Source of the DNA: Xiphydria camelus
Taxonomy: Eukaryota > Arthropoda > Insecta > Hymenoptera > Xiphydriidae
Direction of reading: 5' to 3'
Assembly (NCBI GenBank): GCA_963678675.1
Contig: OY783197.1
Span: 24,533,934 to 24,597,933, forward strand
Length of the DNA stretch: 64,000 bases
The position numbers and the translations under genes were made by a program. The notes below the pieces were generated by a model, which was not told the DNA's origin, did no database searches, and saw only the letters and a list, made by a program, of their open reading frames with translations. Shown here piece by piece: positions 53,706 through 63,700 of this stretch; the stretch's first letter is position 1; each line of letters opens with the position of its first letter.

Positions 53706-54010
53706 GAAGCATCAGTGTTATAGACGCCACTGACCTGGGTGTAAATATCATCGGTACCCGCACCACTCGTTTTTGAATTTGCTATCTTGGTGGCATCCCT
53801 GTTATATTTGGTTCGTAAATGTTTTACCTTAAATTTAAGCTCTTCTACTGATATGATAAGATGCATTCTTTAATAATAAACTTGAGAGCCGCAAAACGAA
53901 CATCATTTTTCTTATAATCTGGTTCTCTTGGGTTCCATAAGCATGGGTGCCTTTCGTAGCATTCCAGAAAGAGAGTATTGTATTATTTTTATCCATACTT
54001 AATTTGTGCA
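53706..54010 (-). pseudogene. MADF-type partner fragment, frameshifted
   Basis: From about 53990 the minus strand gives LFLECYERHPCLWNPREPDY and VRFAALKFIIKECILSY, then in another frame SVEELKFKVKHLRTKYNRDA and SKTSGAGTDDIYT. Together they make a MADF/Myb-SANT-like domain with the usual F-I-x-x-Y-x-x-x-P-x-LW start. The change of frame near 53860 breaks it. Confidence 0.65.
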
Positions 54011-54206
54011 ACCAAACGATCTGTACGTAGATATGCGGTAGCGGCAGGTAGGGGAACAACATGCCCGCAAAACAGAAACACACCCTCATGCGGCGAGCGA
54101 TCGCCTGTGACTAGCATTTTTACGGTCGATTTTAGTCACCCGCCGCCTGCGGTCTATAATCGCACGGCCAAAAGTCGGATGAATACCTACTTTGGCGTTT
54201 TCGATA

Positions 54207-54585
54207 TTAATCACCTGTTGTGCAGTCGGTTTTCGCCGTGCGGCCTAGTCGGCGCTTCGCGCCTCGTCTTCTGTAATCGACAAGAATAAAGAGTTGGTAT
54301 ACAGTTGAATCGATATTAACACTTTGCCGGCCGCACATTTTACTTACTTTTCTCCAACCCTTCCAGTATTGCTTATTGTTAGTACCATTGTACACGTTTA
54401 AAATGTTCGCCACGGTTATCCACAAACCAGCAGCGTCTTTATACGAAAATTCTTTTGAGAATTTTCCGCTTACTAATCGCGGATGCTTAGCCATGAACTC
54501 CACTAATAAATTTCACTGCTCCTCCGTCGCATTTGCGGTGTGTCTCTTTTTTTCATTGCTAGGATTCATTTTCAACGATCTTTTT
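54207..54585 (-). pseudogene. Harbinger Myb/SANT partner, first exon with a nonsense codon
   Basis: MEFMAKHPRLVSGKFSKEFS, YKDAAGLWITVANILNVYNG and YWKGWRK match the Myb/SANT-like domain of the other Harbinger partners here. Upstream, SNEKKRHTANATEEQ runs into a TGA just before NLLVEFM, so the reading frame is interrupted at residue 16 or so. It ends at a GT donor after WRK. Confidence 0.7.
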
Positions 54586-54599
54586 GGCACTGCTCCCGG

Positions 54600-55130
54600 A
54601 ATTCGAATGAACATACATATTTGGTATTTTGAGGACTCCATTGGGGATTGAGTCGTACCCTGGAGCCTTATTTTTCTTTAAGGATTTGATGGTTTTGGCG
54701 ATTTCGCTGGGAGAGGTGTGGGGGAAGGAGGGGCCATCGGGGCTGAAATTGTAAACAGTTTTCGTTATTGAGTCATGGAAGGTGGCGACTTCTGCGCGAG
54801 TAGGAAACGGGGAGCATTGGTCTTTAAGGGAATCGGCGAATATATTAGCCTTCCTATATGGCCGAGATATGTGTTCCGTTCTTTAGCAGAGGGGGTGGGT
54901 GGGGTAGCCTGTTTCTGAGGGCCTTGATTACTTTCCAACAACTTTTGGGATTTGCTTCGGCCTGTGCAATGTAGTTGTTGAATTTTTCGTCACGAGTTTT
55001 TGAAGGGCCGATCTTAGATTACGCTTTACAGCATTTAGGAGTGGGTGGAAAGCTGGGTTGCCGGTTCGTTGAAGAAGTCTGGACGGAACGATGGTTCTGT
55101 AATTTGTAACGGACAAGGAAGGTCTGCTTT
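54600..55130 (-). pseudogene. jockey-clade LINE reverse transcriptase fragment
   Basis: Minus strand: NPAFHPLLNAVKRNLRSALQ, then DSLKDQCSPFPTRAEVATFH, then SEIAKTIKSLKKNKAPGYDS and IPNGVLKIPN. KAPG(Y/P)D-x-I-x-N is the start of the reverse transcriptase of jockey-like non-LTR elements. Stop codons and a frame change interrupt it. The catalytic YADD part is not present. Confidence 0.75.
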
Positions 55131-55483
55131 TCGTGAGAACGACCTTTATAGTAATTAAATAAATTCATCTTACCTACCCGTTCTTCACCTGACTCAAATC
55201 AGATGACAACTGCAATATTAACAAAAAGCACGCAATGAAAATTACACCCCCACATCTGATGACGTTTCTTATATGTCAATGTGGAATATTATATGAACTT
55301 TATACTTGCAAGATTTGTTGTGTATTTTTTTCCATTTGTTTCTACTGCTCCAAATACTTATATTTCGCTTGGTGGTATAAGTTCTTTAGGAACATTACAT
55401 CTCTTTTGGTGACTAAGGAAGAAAATAATTTCATAATAATAAAATTATGAAGCTATCAGCATATATTTATATAATTACCTTTC

Positions 55484-56769
55484 GTCGTATTATTCTCTGT
55501 AAATATATTACCTAAGGCAAATTCATCATCATCAGAGCTATCGAATGAATCTCGCTCTGCATCGCTCGTGTCTTCTTCCTCATTATTGCCTTGATCTTGT
55601 TGCTTTTGAGACATCATTATTCACGAAACTCGTATTAGTGAAGTCAGTCAGAACTTCTGGTTGCTGTGGATTTGCATTAGGAAATGAATGATTCCAAGGT
55701 CTAGATCCAAGGTCTAGAAACGTCACATGTATAGCTGTCGATAAAGTTGAAAAGCTAGGATTAACAACAGTCGATTGAGCATTGTGACGAGAAGTATCAA
55801 TAATATATTGATTCAATCGAGAAAATGTGTGGTCTTTTTTGAGAAAGTTCGTCAGAAATACTGCTCAATAACTCGAACTAGTGGTAGAAATTTGATGTAC
55901 TCCGGTGATGCATTTTTGCAGTAGAAATCTAATTAAGATAAAAAAAAGATAATTTTGAACAATCAGAATTTTTTACTGATTAGGTTGTACTTTAAATTTT
56001 TAATACTTACAGTTCAAATCATAAATCTAGAACTACCAGGAGGTAAACCTGGAAACTAATTAATTCGAAAAGATGCATACTTTAAACATGGACCATTTTT
56101 CGAATACGATCAGGTCTTGATCTGGTTAACCACATCTGGTCCTGATCAGGATAGTTCTCAAATTATCTGCACACGAATACGATGCTAATTATATACTTCT
56201 TGTGGCGAAAAAACTTATTTTGGTGGACGCAGAAGAAAGAAAGTCGAGAAGGACACGGTGGAATAAGGGAGAGAAGATTCTGCCATTGAGCATCTCGAGA
56301 AGGAGCTTGGAAGGTATTGTTGGAGAGAGAAGTATACATCGAGCGTGGAAGTGAATGTGACTGATACTGAGTAAAATGATGGAATGGCCCAAACAAAACA
56401 TTATTGGTACGAGATATCACATTGCCGAATTCCACCGTTTCTCCATTAACTACTGATGAATGACTTGCGACAGTTGTGCCGAATTGAGGTGCATACAAGT
56501 CGGTTTGCTCTACAACAAGATGAGTGTTGAGTGCCTTCGATGATCCAGTTGATTTTAAAGAATTACGTGTGAATTTGTCCCAATATTAATTTCAGTCCTG
56601 GCCTTATGAGATCTTTTGAGCTCATTAGTGAGCTTTTCTGATGAATAAGCCCGTCGTTTATTATTTGCCGTTTTGTTTATCGCAACTTCTGTATTGATGT
56701 TGGCGTTTGAATGCTGTAAGAAGATTTGATGAGCCTCTTCTTTGGTGATTTTGTAGAGATCTGCATCAA
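55484..56769 (-). CDS. candidate downstream exons of an uncharacterised (BEN-like?) gene
   Basis: After a TTTGCAG acceptor at 56769 the frame encodes VDADLYKITKEEAHQIFLQH, then KRRAYSSEKLTNELKRSHKA and RTEINIGTNSHVILKS, continuing to about 56200 (PQFGTTVASHSSVVNGETVE, FHHFTQYQSHSLPRSMYTSL). A further frame near 55816-55484 has SKATRSRQ and, in the next frame, NNEEEDTSDAERDSFDSSDD, followed by a GTAATT donor. Ser/Thr/Asn-rich composition and an acidic patch suggest a linker in a nuclear protein. Whether these belong with the exons at 57186 and 62692 is an inference from strand and order. Confidence 0.35.
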
Positions 56770-56879
56770 CTGCAAAAAAATGAATATCAAGTTCATTAAA
56801 TATGCATATGGCGAATTCTTTCATGTCAAAGATATTTACCACTAATTGAAAGAACTTTTTGTTCATTTCGCTGTCCACA

Positions 56880-57185
56880 CCAACTACTCGGTGATTTCAC
56901 ATCAAAGCTGTGATGGGAACAACATCAGAAACCTCGGTTTTGTACAACCATATTAGGGCATATTTCTTTCTAGGTGCCATCTCATCTGTTGATTAATATT
57001 GTAAGTTCAATAATCAATTTTAATTTCACTAACGACATTCAAGAAAGCAAGGTCTTTTGCTATATATTTTTAAATAATATTCAAGACACTTTTCGAGATT
57101 GTTCCCTCTACATCCATTAGTGAGTTGAGAAAAAAAATCTCCAAATAAAGTTAAAATTTTTAATTTATGTGATATTTTTAATACA
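56880..57185. other. putative intron, no feature
   Basis: Between two candidate exons of the same strand. No transposon ends or frames are seen. Confidence 0.3.
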
Positions 57186-57433
57186 TTATATGTGTGATTC
57201 TAATTCTCTTTTTTCCCTTGAAGAATCTGTATCCGTAACGGAATCTGAATTCGATTCAATTGTTATTGGCATCGCAGAAAGTTTTGTTAAGTGACATTGT
57301 TTTCTTCTTTCTTTATATTTTGTTGTTAAAAACTGCGATTTTTCTTTTGCGTTGAAGTCGGAATCTTCGGTGTACAGATATGATCTATCATTTTTAATTG
57401 TATTTAATTTAAGTACACATTCTTCATAAGTTT
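57186..57433 (-). CDS. candidate second exon of an uncharacterised gene
   Basis: After a TTTTAG acceptor the frame reads ETYEECVLKLNTIKNDRSYL, YTEDSDFNAKEKSQFLTTKY, KERRKQCHLTKLSAMPITIE and SDSVTDTDSSREKRE to a TAA at 57186. Its phase (needs one base from the previous exon) fits the exon ending at 62692, giving RLRG-ETYEECV. The product is hydrophilic with a central basic stretch and a Ser/Asp tail. This could be the end of a short isoform. Confidence 0.45.
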
Positions 57434-57659
57434 CTAAAATACATTAAAGATCATGAGGAAGGAAAAAATTTCAAAATTAACTAAAGGATTAAAGGTAACA
57501 TTTTTAACATATAATAGAATGGCCAATCATCCAGAGGTGGAAGTTTCTTTTCGACCAAATGATGAAAGAATGTAGCCGCTCCTTTCGTGTACGGAGGCGT
57601 TGGAAATTTGGCTTCCAATTTCATCTTCTTTTAGTTAAATGAAATTCACGATGATGGTA

Positions 57660-58200
57660 AAATGTCAATCTTTCTCTGACTTTTCGGTCCTCGCACTATA
57701 AATTCGACTTACTGATAAGGATACTCGTACCTCGTTGTCTTCCGAGAACACTCGCAGATAAAGGATTGCACCGAGAGCTTCTTGAGATGCATCGGCGAAT
57801 CCGTGAATTTCGACGGCGAGAGACAATAAATGCAGTCAGGTCCAGCGTGGAACTGAGATCGTGGAAATTCCTCGTAACTGCTGCAAGAAGAGATTTCACC
57901 GCGAGGCTAGAGTAGCCGACAGCCAATCATCCCAATCGAGCCGGAGTGTCCATAACTCCTGCATGAATATTTTCGCCTTGATCGTGACGGGAGCAAGCCA
58001 TCCAAGAGGATCGAACAATTGAGCGATCTGCGAGAGGACTGTCGCTTCGTGTAGCATAGAGAATCTGGAAGAGCGTGAGGTGAGAACGTAAATGAGTCTG
58101 AAGTTGGTTTCCACGCGAGGCCGAAAAAGCACGAAATGAAGGACCCTGATTGAGCGAGAGAGGCATGGCGACTTCGCCTGTGTTGATGCGGCTTACAAGA
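57660..58200 (-). pseudogene. BEL/Pao pol remnant
   Basis: Minus strand: TVLSQIAQLFDPLGWLAPVT, IKAKIFMQELWTLRLDWDDW, then in another frame VEIHGFADASQEALGAILYL and RVFSEDNEVRVSLS. The first marks the end of the reverse transcriptase section and the second the start of RNase H in BEL/Pao retrotransposons. Frame changes near 57840-57900 break it. No LTR was seen. Confidence 0.8.
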
Positions 58201-58209
58201 CTGTAGCTC

Positions 58210-58905
58210 TTGTCAGAGAGAGGAACACATGCTCAGAGCAAGTGCTCCATGTGGCCTCCTTCGATTCCTTTTTCACATAGCATCCGTATTCGCGTCAGCG
58301 GGCTCTCCTGCGTATTACGGAGAATATGCGGAGGAATCGCAGCACATTCTTTCCCGATTAATCTCTTGAGGTGGTCTGTGTTTTCAATTCGCCGCCCGTT
58401 AAAGATCTTCATTTTTAAATATCCCCATAAGAAACAATCTAGTGGAGTTAAATCAGGAGATCTGAGTGGCCACTCTGTTGGTGCTCTCAACCCTATCCAA
58501 TGGTTCTTGCTGAAAACATCATTCAAAAGTTGAGTGACTATTACGCTGGAGTGGGCAGTCGCACCGTCGTGTTGAAAAATGACCGGTTCATCTCCTACGA
58601 CGTCCAGAAGGGCCGGTATTATTTGGTTTTGCAGGAGGTTAAAATACGTCTGGGCATTCAAGTTCTCTTCGATGAAAATTAGTCCAATGATTCTTTCTCC
58701 ACAAATTCCAGCCCAGACGTTGACCCTGTTCTGCACATTTTGCTCACAGAGGATGTGCGCGTTTCTTCTGCACCGATATCTGTGAAAATGGGAGGACATC
58801 CTACCATTTACCCAAAATGTGCACTCGTCTATGAAGCAAATTGTCCTCACGAAATCGGGATTTTCATTAAGCCGCTTCACCATCGATCGACAGAACGTTA
58901 AGAGA
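58210..58905 (-). pseudogene. Tc1/mariner-superfamily transposase catalytic domain, 5' truncated
   Basis: Frame: FCRSMVKRLNENPDFVRTIC, FIDECTFWVNGRMSSHFHRY, VNVWAGICGERIIGLIFIEE, VIFQHDGATAHSSVIVTQLL and WPLRSPDLTPLDCFLWGYLK, ending GIEGGHMEHLL. The Asp residues in FIDE, QHDGA and TPLDCF form a DDD catalytic triad. The core is open without a stop for more than 216 codons. The N-terminal DNA-binding part is gone, so the ORF is not a full transposase. The BEL/Pao piece begins right after it. Confidence 0.8.
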
Positions 58906-60006
58906 GAGAACCTATTAATTTCGCCTGCACATAATTAGGAGGTTTTCGATTATCGTTCCTCACACCAAGCTTCTCTTCCATGTTTTTCATTTTTTCTTCG
59001 AGCGTTTGCATTTTTTTAGCATGAGAGTGTCGTCCCGGTTTTTCCTCTGCAGCTGTTCTTCCATCAATTTAGTTCTTTTATTTAATCCATGTTCGATCGT
59101 AGCGTGATCTGTTTCTGGCACTGATTCATATCCCAATCTAGCCTTTGACGCCAGAGGTTTTGCATCAAGATCTTTATGGAAATAGACATAGAACTCGACC
59201 TTGACGTTTCAAATTGACTTCTCTTTAATCAAACACAAGTTGAAACCAATACAGTTTGAGACGACGCCCTCGCGCGTCGTGTAATCTCGCAATTTCTCGA
59301 CGTTTTCTTACGTTACTACTCGCAGTCTGCATTGCAACTAGACTGACTACACACACCGGGGACGCCCGATAACCAATCGGACTTAAGGGCGAGGACGCAT
59401 GACGGCGCGCCGATCTTCCGGACGCGGTGGGTAAGACTCGGTCGATAGAATATTACAGCGAGTTCGTTAATTTTTATTCCATTTATAGTAATGGTGATCT
59501 TTTAAGAGCACCTTCAACTTTTTGGCTGCTTGTATACGACCTTATTCGTAACATTCCTCGTGCGTTGAAGATGTGTATTCCAATCTGAAGTTGACTCCAT
59601 CACTTTCAGTTTTGGATAGGATGTCCGTTTATTCCTTAACGACTTCTTCAGCTCTGTCAACGATTTTGTAACATACAAGTAGCTTCATTATTGCATTTGA
59701 TACGTTAGATGCCGAGGTTAGCACAGTATATGTAGTATCAGTTGTTGAAAAATATTTGTGATTAATGGCAAATTATCCTGAAGGCTCTGTCACGCGTAAT
59801 AACAAGTATCGGTATCATTGAAGTACGAACAGTAAATAGTGCCATGATGAATGCAGTAGACTAAAGTATTATCAAGCTTATAAAATAAATGACATATCAA
59901 TTTATTGAAGTAAATAATGTCTTGGCGAAGGCAACGTTTTGCTTGTTGATTTACAAACGAAATGTTCTTACTGTTCAGTGTTCGGAAGATACCATATTCC
60001 ATCTAT
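58906..60006. other. decayed coding scraps, no intact gene
   Basis: Minus-strand pieces TLEEKMKNMEEKLGVRNDNR with KPPNYVQAKL (about 58910-59010) and YESVPETDHATIEHGLNKRT (about 59070-59130) read like a charged coiled-coil protein, perhaps retrotransposon gag. Frame changes intervene. 59300-60006 shows no supported feature. Confidence 0.4.
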
Positions 60007-60610
60007 CAAGAGACACGGTAGTGTCTCGCGGCATGTTCATTCAAGTCGTCAGAACGACGCCGCCAGCGCTGTCGCCGCGAGCACCCGTGTATCTTTACAG
60101 GAAAAATGTCTGCCCCCTTCACCCCTCAATTTTAACATCGAATTTTCTCAATAAATATACGGTTATAACCAAAACTATGCTTAGTTACGCCATATAAATC
60201 GACTATTCTCTATCGATAGAGACCAGAGTAAATGTTGTAAGTTACATATTAACAGAGATTTTTCCTTAGCAACGCGAAGCCACGCCCCTCGCCCCATTAA
60301 AGTCGAGAATCCGATTTCTCGGGCGATATATATATGTAAAAATGTCACAAAAATTCCGCCTGTCTTCGGCGGTATTCGGCCATGGTCGGAAATGTGTACA
60401 CAGATGCGGCCACACGCATACGCCATCAAAAATGTATGTGAGAGTGTGTGAGAGACTATATTCCTTGAATGTTTAGTTGTTTTTCAAAATTTAAAAATAT
60501 TTCCATTCGCGAAACGATATCCCTCGCATTTTTTCGATCCTCGGACGCGCTTGTTAATAAAAAGTACAAATTCAGTGTAATCGGAGTAGTGAATCTCAAC
60601 AGTGGTGAAT
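60007..60610. repeat. large dispersed repeat, copy 2
   Basis: Same order and near identity as 50811-51390 (for example AGAGACACGGTAGTGTCTCG, AAAATGTCTGCCCCCTT, ACCAAAACTATGCTTAGTTA, GTGTACACAGATGCGGCCAC). It has about 30 extra bases at 60255-60290 (CCTTAGCAACGCGAAGCCAC). CAATAAATATACGG could be a polyadenylation signal in either copy. Confidence 0.85.
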
Positions 60611-60929
60611 GTGACAGACGCTCTGACAGCTAGCTATTATCAAATCGTTTAGATTTTTTTTTAATAATCAAAACAGTGCACGGAAGCAGTGTCATTTTTC
60701 TTTGGTTGCTGGTGCATGAAGAACAGGGAAGGAGACATCTATATCTCGGAAGAAGTGGCATCAGATAAGTAACTTCCTAACTGACTGTCTTAACCTCATT
60801 TTCATCCCTTATACAGAACAAATATCTTTGTGGTTATTCTATTTTTTGTTTTCAGCGCCATACGAGAACGGGACGGATTGGTGGATTTTTCTTCGCAGTC
60901 AAAAATCAACCTGGGTAGAAAAGAATTCT

Positions 60930-61690
60930 CTAGAATTGCGGTACAATGCCACGGTGTGAATATCAAGTTCTACCGACATGACATGCTTCGACAAGGTCTG
61001 TATCAACTTTAGCGGTATATTAAGGGCACTGCACTAATCCTGTGGCACATTTTTCTATCTAGGAAAGCATATTATTATGGTAGTACAGCTGTACAGCGTT
61101 CCGATAATATACCGTCTTCCCGTACTGACAGTATACATGCATTTTACCTCCAATATGCCGGAATTAAAAATCTCTAGAACTCTGCGGTACAATGCCACGG
61201 TATGAATATCAGGTTCTACCGACATGACATGCTTCGACAAGGTCTGTATCAACTTTAGCGGTATATTAAGGGCACTGCACTAATCCTGTGGCACATTTTT
61301 CTATCTGGGAAAGCATATTATTATGGTAGTACAGCTGTACAGCGTTCCGATAATATATAATTGGAACTTTTAATAATACGAAAGGGAAAATATATCGATA
61401 AAGAAAAGATAATAAAATAATTACTTCATTATTGTAATCCAATTCTATCGTATCTCCTACTTTTCTACCACGGCTTTCCCAGATAGAAAAATGTGCCACA
61501 GGATTAGTGCAGTGCCCCCAATATAATGCTAAAGTTGATACAGACCTTGTCGAAGCATGTCATGTCGGTAGAATTTGATATTCCTACCGTGGCATTGTAC
61601 CGCAGAGTTCTAGAGATTTTTAATTCCGGCATATTAAAGGTAAAATGCATGTATACTGTCAGTATGGGAAGACGGTATATTTCTACATAT
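60930..61690. repeat. three-copy module, two direct and one inverted
   Basis: A roughly 150-180 bp module (GCGGTACAATGCCACGGT, CCGACATGACATGCTTCGAC, AAGGTCTGTATCAACTTTAG, GGCACTGCACTAATCCTGTG, GGCACATTTTTCTATCT) occurs at about 60938-61120, again at about 61180-61355, and inverted at about 61478-61690. The inverted copy forms a long imperfect palindrome with the second direct one around 61365-61475. No coding frame. Confidence 0.8.
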
Positions 61691-62691
61691 TGGAGAATCT
61701 AAGTCGTGGGAGAAGAACAAATCATCGGAGTAACTACAATATCGGGGTAACTATAATACTTTATTTCTATTTTTTTTCTCATCGGTGCTTGCCCTCTGCC
61801 TTCCTACTACAAGTTTCGATTTATATACTAAATTTTATTTTATTTTTAGTTCATCGCCTCCACTCCATCGCCTTCGACTTCTTCTACCCAGTGAGGATTT
61901 CTCACGGTAGAATTTCGATTCATCTGTGAACAAAATCTTCTGACGAACGAGGGATCGTCCACTTGCCGTTCCAAAAACCAGTCGGAATAGTTCATTCGTC
62001 GAGTTGGATTTGCTTTCTCCGGTGCATGTATGTACTTCATTTTAAAAGGATGAACATTCTTTTCTATTTCTTATAGTCTTATTCTCTCTAGGAGAGCATC
62101 GGTGTTCCACTGCTCTCGTATTCTTTCAGGTCTTTCTAAAATAATTATAGAAATCACATATATAATTCAGCTCTGACAAGTACAATCTTATCGAGCTGTC
62201 TTATTGAGCTGTTTCTTTCAATGTAATGATTCCAAAATGTTTCTATAACGTTTTGCAACTTTGTGAATTTATCGAGAAAGATATATTTCTAACATAGGGT
62301 AGTGTTCAAAAATATTGCAAAATATCCCAAGAATATCACAAAAATTACTTGTAAAGACGTGTTTTATGGGATGTAATTTCTTAATTAAATATTTGTTAAG
62401 ATAACCCCCCACAAAAACAGATTCTCTGTAAAAAAAGGCGGCATGTTCATTCAGTGCCAACAAAAATTGATACGTAAAATACTCTCCAAAAAAGATTTGA
62501 AATCAATTAAGATCGCCATGTTCTATTACGAAAGATTCTAATGATAATATATATTAGTAAAATTCATAAAAAAATCAAAGACACCAAATGTCTGTTCATA
62601 CAAATTACAGGGTCGTTGGCACATTGGTTAAATAGTTTGAACATCCGAAGTAAATTTATACAACATGAATTCTGTAGAAAACTAATCTTAC
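61691..62691. other. repeat continuation and AT-rich DNA
   Basis: GACGAACGAGGGATCGTCCACTTG, then GTTCATTCG(T/G)(C/T)GAG(T/C)TGGAT and GGTGCATG at 61935-62040, match 52308-52400. The rest, to 62691, is AT-rich with no supported gene. TTTTTTGTAAGAGAATC-like homopolymer runs are present. Confidence 0.45.
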
Positions 62692-62887
62692 CTCTTAATC
62701 GAACAATGTATCCTTTATATTTTTGAATACTGCCATCTTCTGACCAATTTCTGGTGCGGACTACATACTTTTTATTTTTGTCATAGTCGTCTATATTCTT
62801 CGGATTAAATTTCTTTATGCATGAAATTGACACATTTTCGGATTTTTCGTCCAAAAATTTGATTGTGGCGTACCAAGTATCACTCAT
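62692..62887 (-). CDS. first exon of an uncharacterised gene (possibly BEN-domain type)
   Basis: MSDTWYATIKFLDEKSENVS, ISCIKKFNPKNIDDYDKNKK and YVVRTRNWSEDGSIQKYKGY, ending IVRLRG at a GTAAGA donor. W-Y-x-x-I-K-F-L-D followed by a short basic stretch, and a YKGYI-x-L-x-G tail, look like the N-terminus of insect BEN-domain proteins, where a SH3/Tudor-like strand set precedes the rest. I am not certain of the family. The nearest phase-compatible acceptor with good coding frame on the same strand is 57433, so the intron would be about 5.3 kb and full of transposons. Alternative start at 62905. Confidence 0.5.
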
Positions 62888-63019
62888 GGCTGTTTCTGAG
62901 TACATTTGGAAATATTGTTAAACGTTTGAAAGAAATATAATGAAATATTTTTAAATGCCATCGAAGCAGATATTTCAATTGACACGCGTCTCGGGTGGCA
63001 AGGGACACTCAGGCGGGCG
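62888..63019. other. upstream of candidate gene
   Basis: Short transition from AT-rich to strongly GC-rich DNA. If the exon at 62887 is real, its promoter lies here or inside the GC-rich block. Confidence 0.3.
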
Positions 63020-63550
63020 GTCCCCGGACGGAGCACAAGTTACCCGTCTCCGTTGACGGGCGAATAGCTCCTCAATCCCCTTCCCGGGAGTCGGTGGCTT
63101 CCGGGGCGTCCTAGGTGGGTCGTCTGGCAAAGGCCCCACCCGAAGGGGACTAGCGAATCTCGTCCGGGTGTGGGGCTCGTCGGGGTTGGTGGTTCCCGGC
63201 GGGTCCTGCTCCACGTGGTCCCTTGCAGGAGTCGGAGACGGCAAGGCGGCACCGGTGTAGTACCCTCTGTCCGGGAGCGGAGCTGGCTCGGAAATGCCCT
63301 GGTTCGGGGAAGCGCCCGGCCCTTTAGGTCCACGTGGGTCGTCCGGTGGACGCCTTCCGGGCGATCGCCTCCTGTTGGCGCGTACGCACCTTCCTTCCCC
63401 CACGTTTCCTCCGGAGCGGTGGTTGTTCCAGTCCGGCCCTCCGGGTCATGAGCTAGGTCGCGGAGGACGGCGCGGTCACCCTTGGGACGGGGAAGGCAAA
63501 AGGCGCGGAGGCGCCGCGGAAGAAAAGGAAAAACGGGGGGGGGGGGGGGC
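63020..63550. repeat. GC-rich repeat block
   Basis: High GC, with long overlapping frames on both strands of Pro/Arg/Gly composition (for example LPDRGYYTGAALPSPTP on the minus strand). A G homopolymer of about 14 lies at 63536-63549. The composition fits the 5' region of a non-LTR retrotransposon or a satellite flank. I would not call any of the frames a gene. Confidence 0.4.
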
Positions 63551-63700
63551 GCAGAGGCGCCGCGGAAGGAAGGCAAAGGCGCGAAGGCGCCGCGGGAGGA
63601 AGGCTAAGGCGCGAAGGCGCCGCGGGAGGAAGGCTAAGGCGCGAAGGCGCCGCGGAAGGAAGGCAAAGGCGCGAAGGCGCCGCGGAAGGAGAAGAGGAGG
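63551..63700. repeat. 30-bp minisatellite, five units
   Basis: Exact 30-bp periodicity: GCGAAGGCGCCGCGGAAGGA then AGGCAAAGGC, with units starting at 63551, 63581, 63611, 63641 and 63671. Variation is limited to A/G and T/A changes. One earlier degenerate unit lies at 63496. Because 30 is divisible by 3, any frame would give a ten-residue repeat. Confidence 0.9.

Noticed and set aside
61055..61499. Short minus-strand frames in the triple module
   Set aside because: The same module is untranslated in the other orientation and frames are not conserved between copies.
63040..63576. 178-codon minus-strand frame and its overlapping partner
   Set aside because: Pro/Arg-rich, low-complexity translation of a GC-rich repeat block; several frames are open at once.
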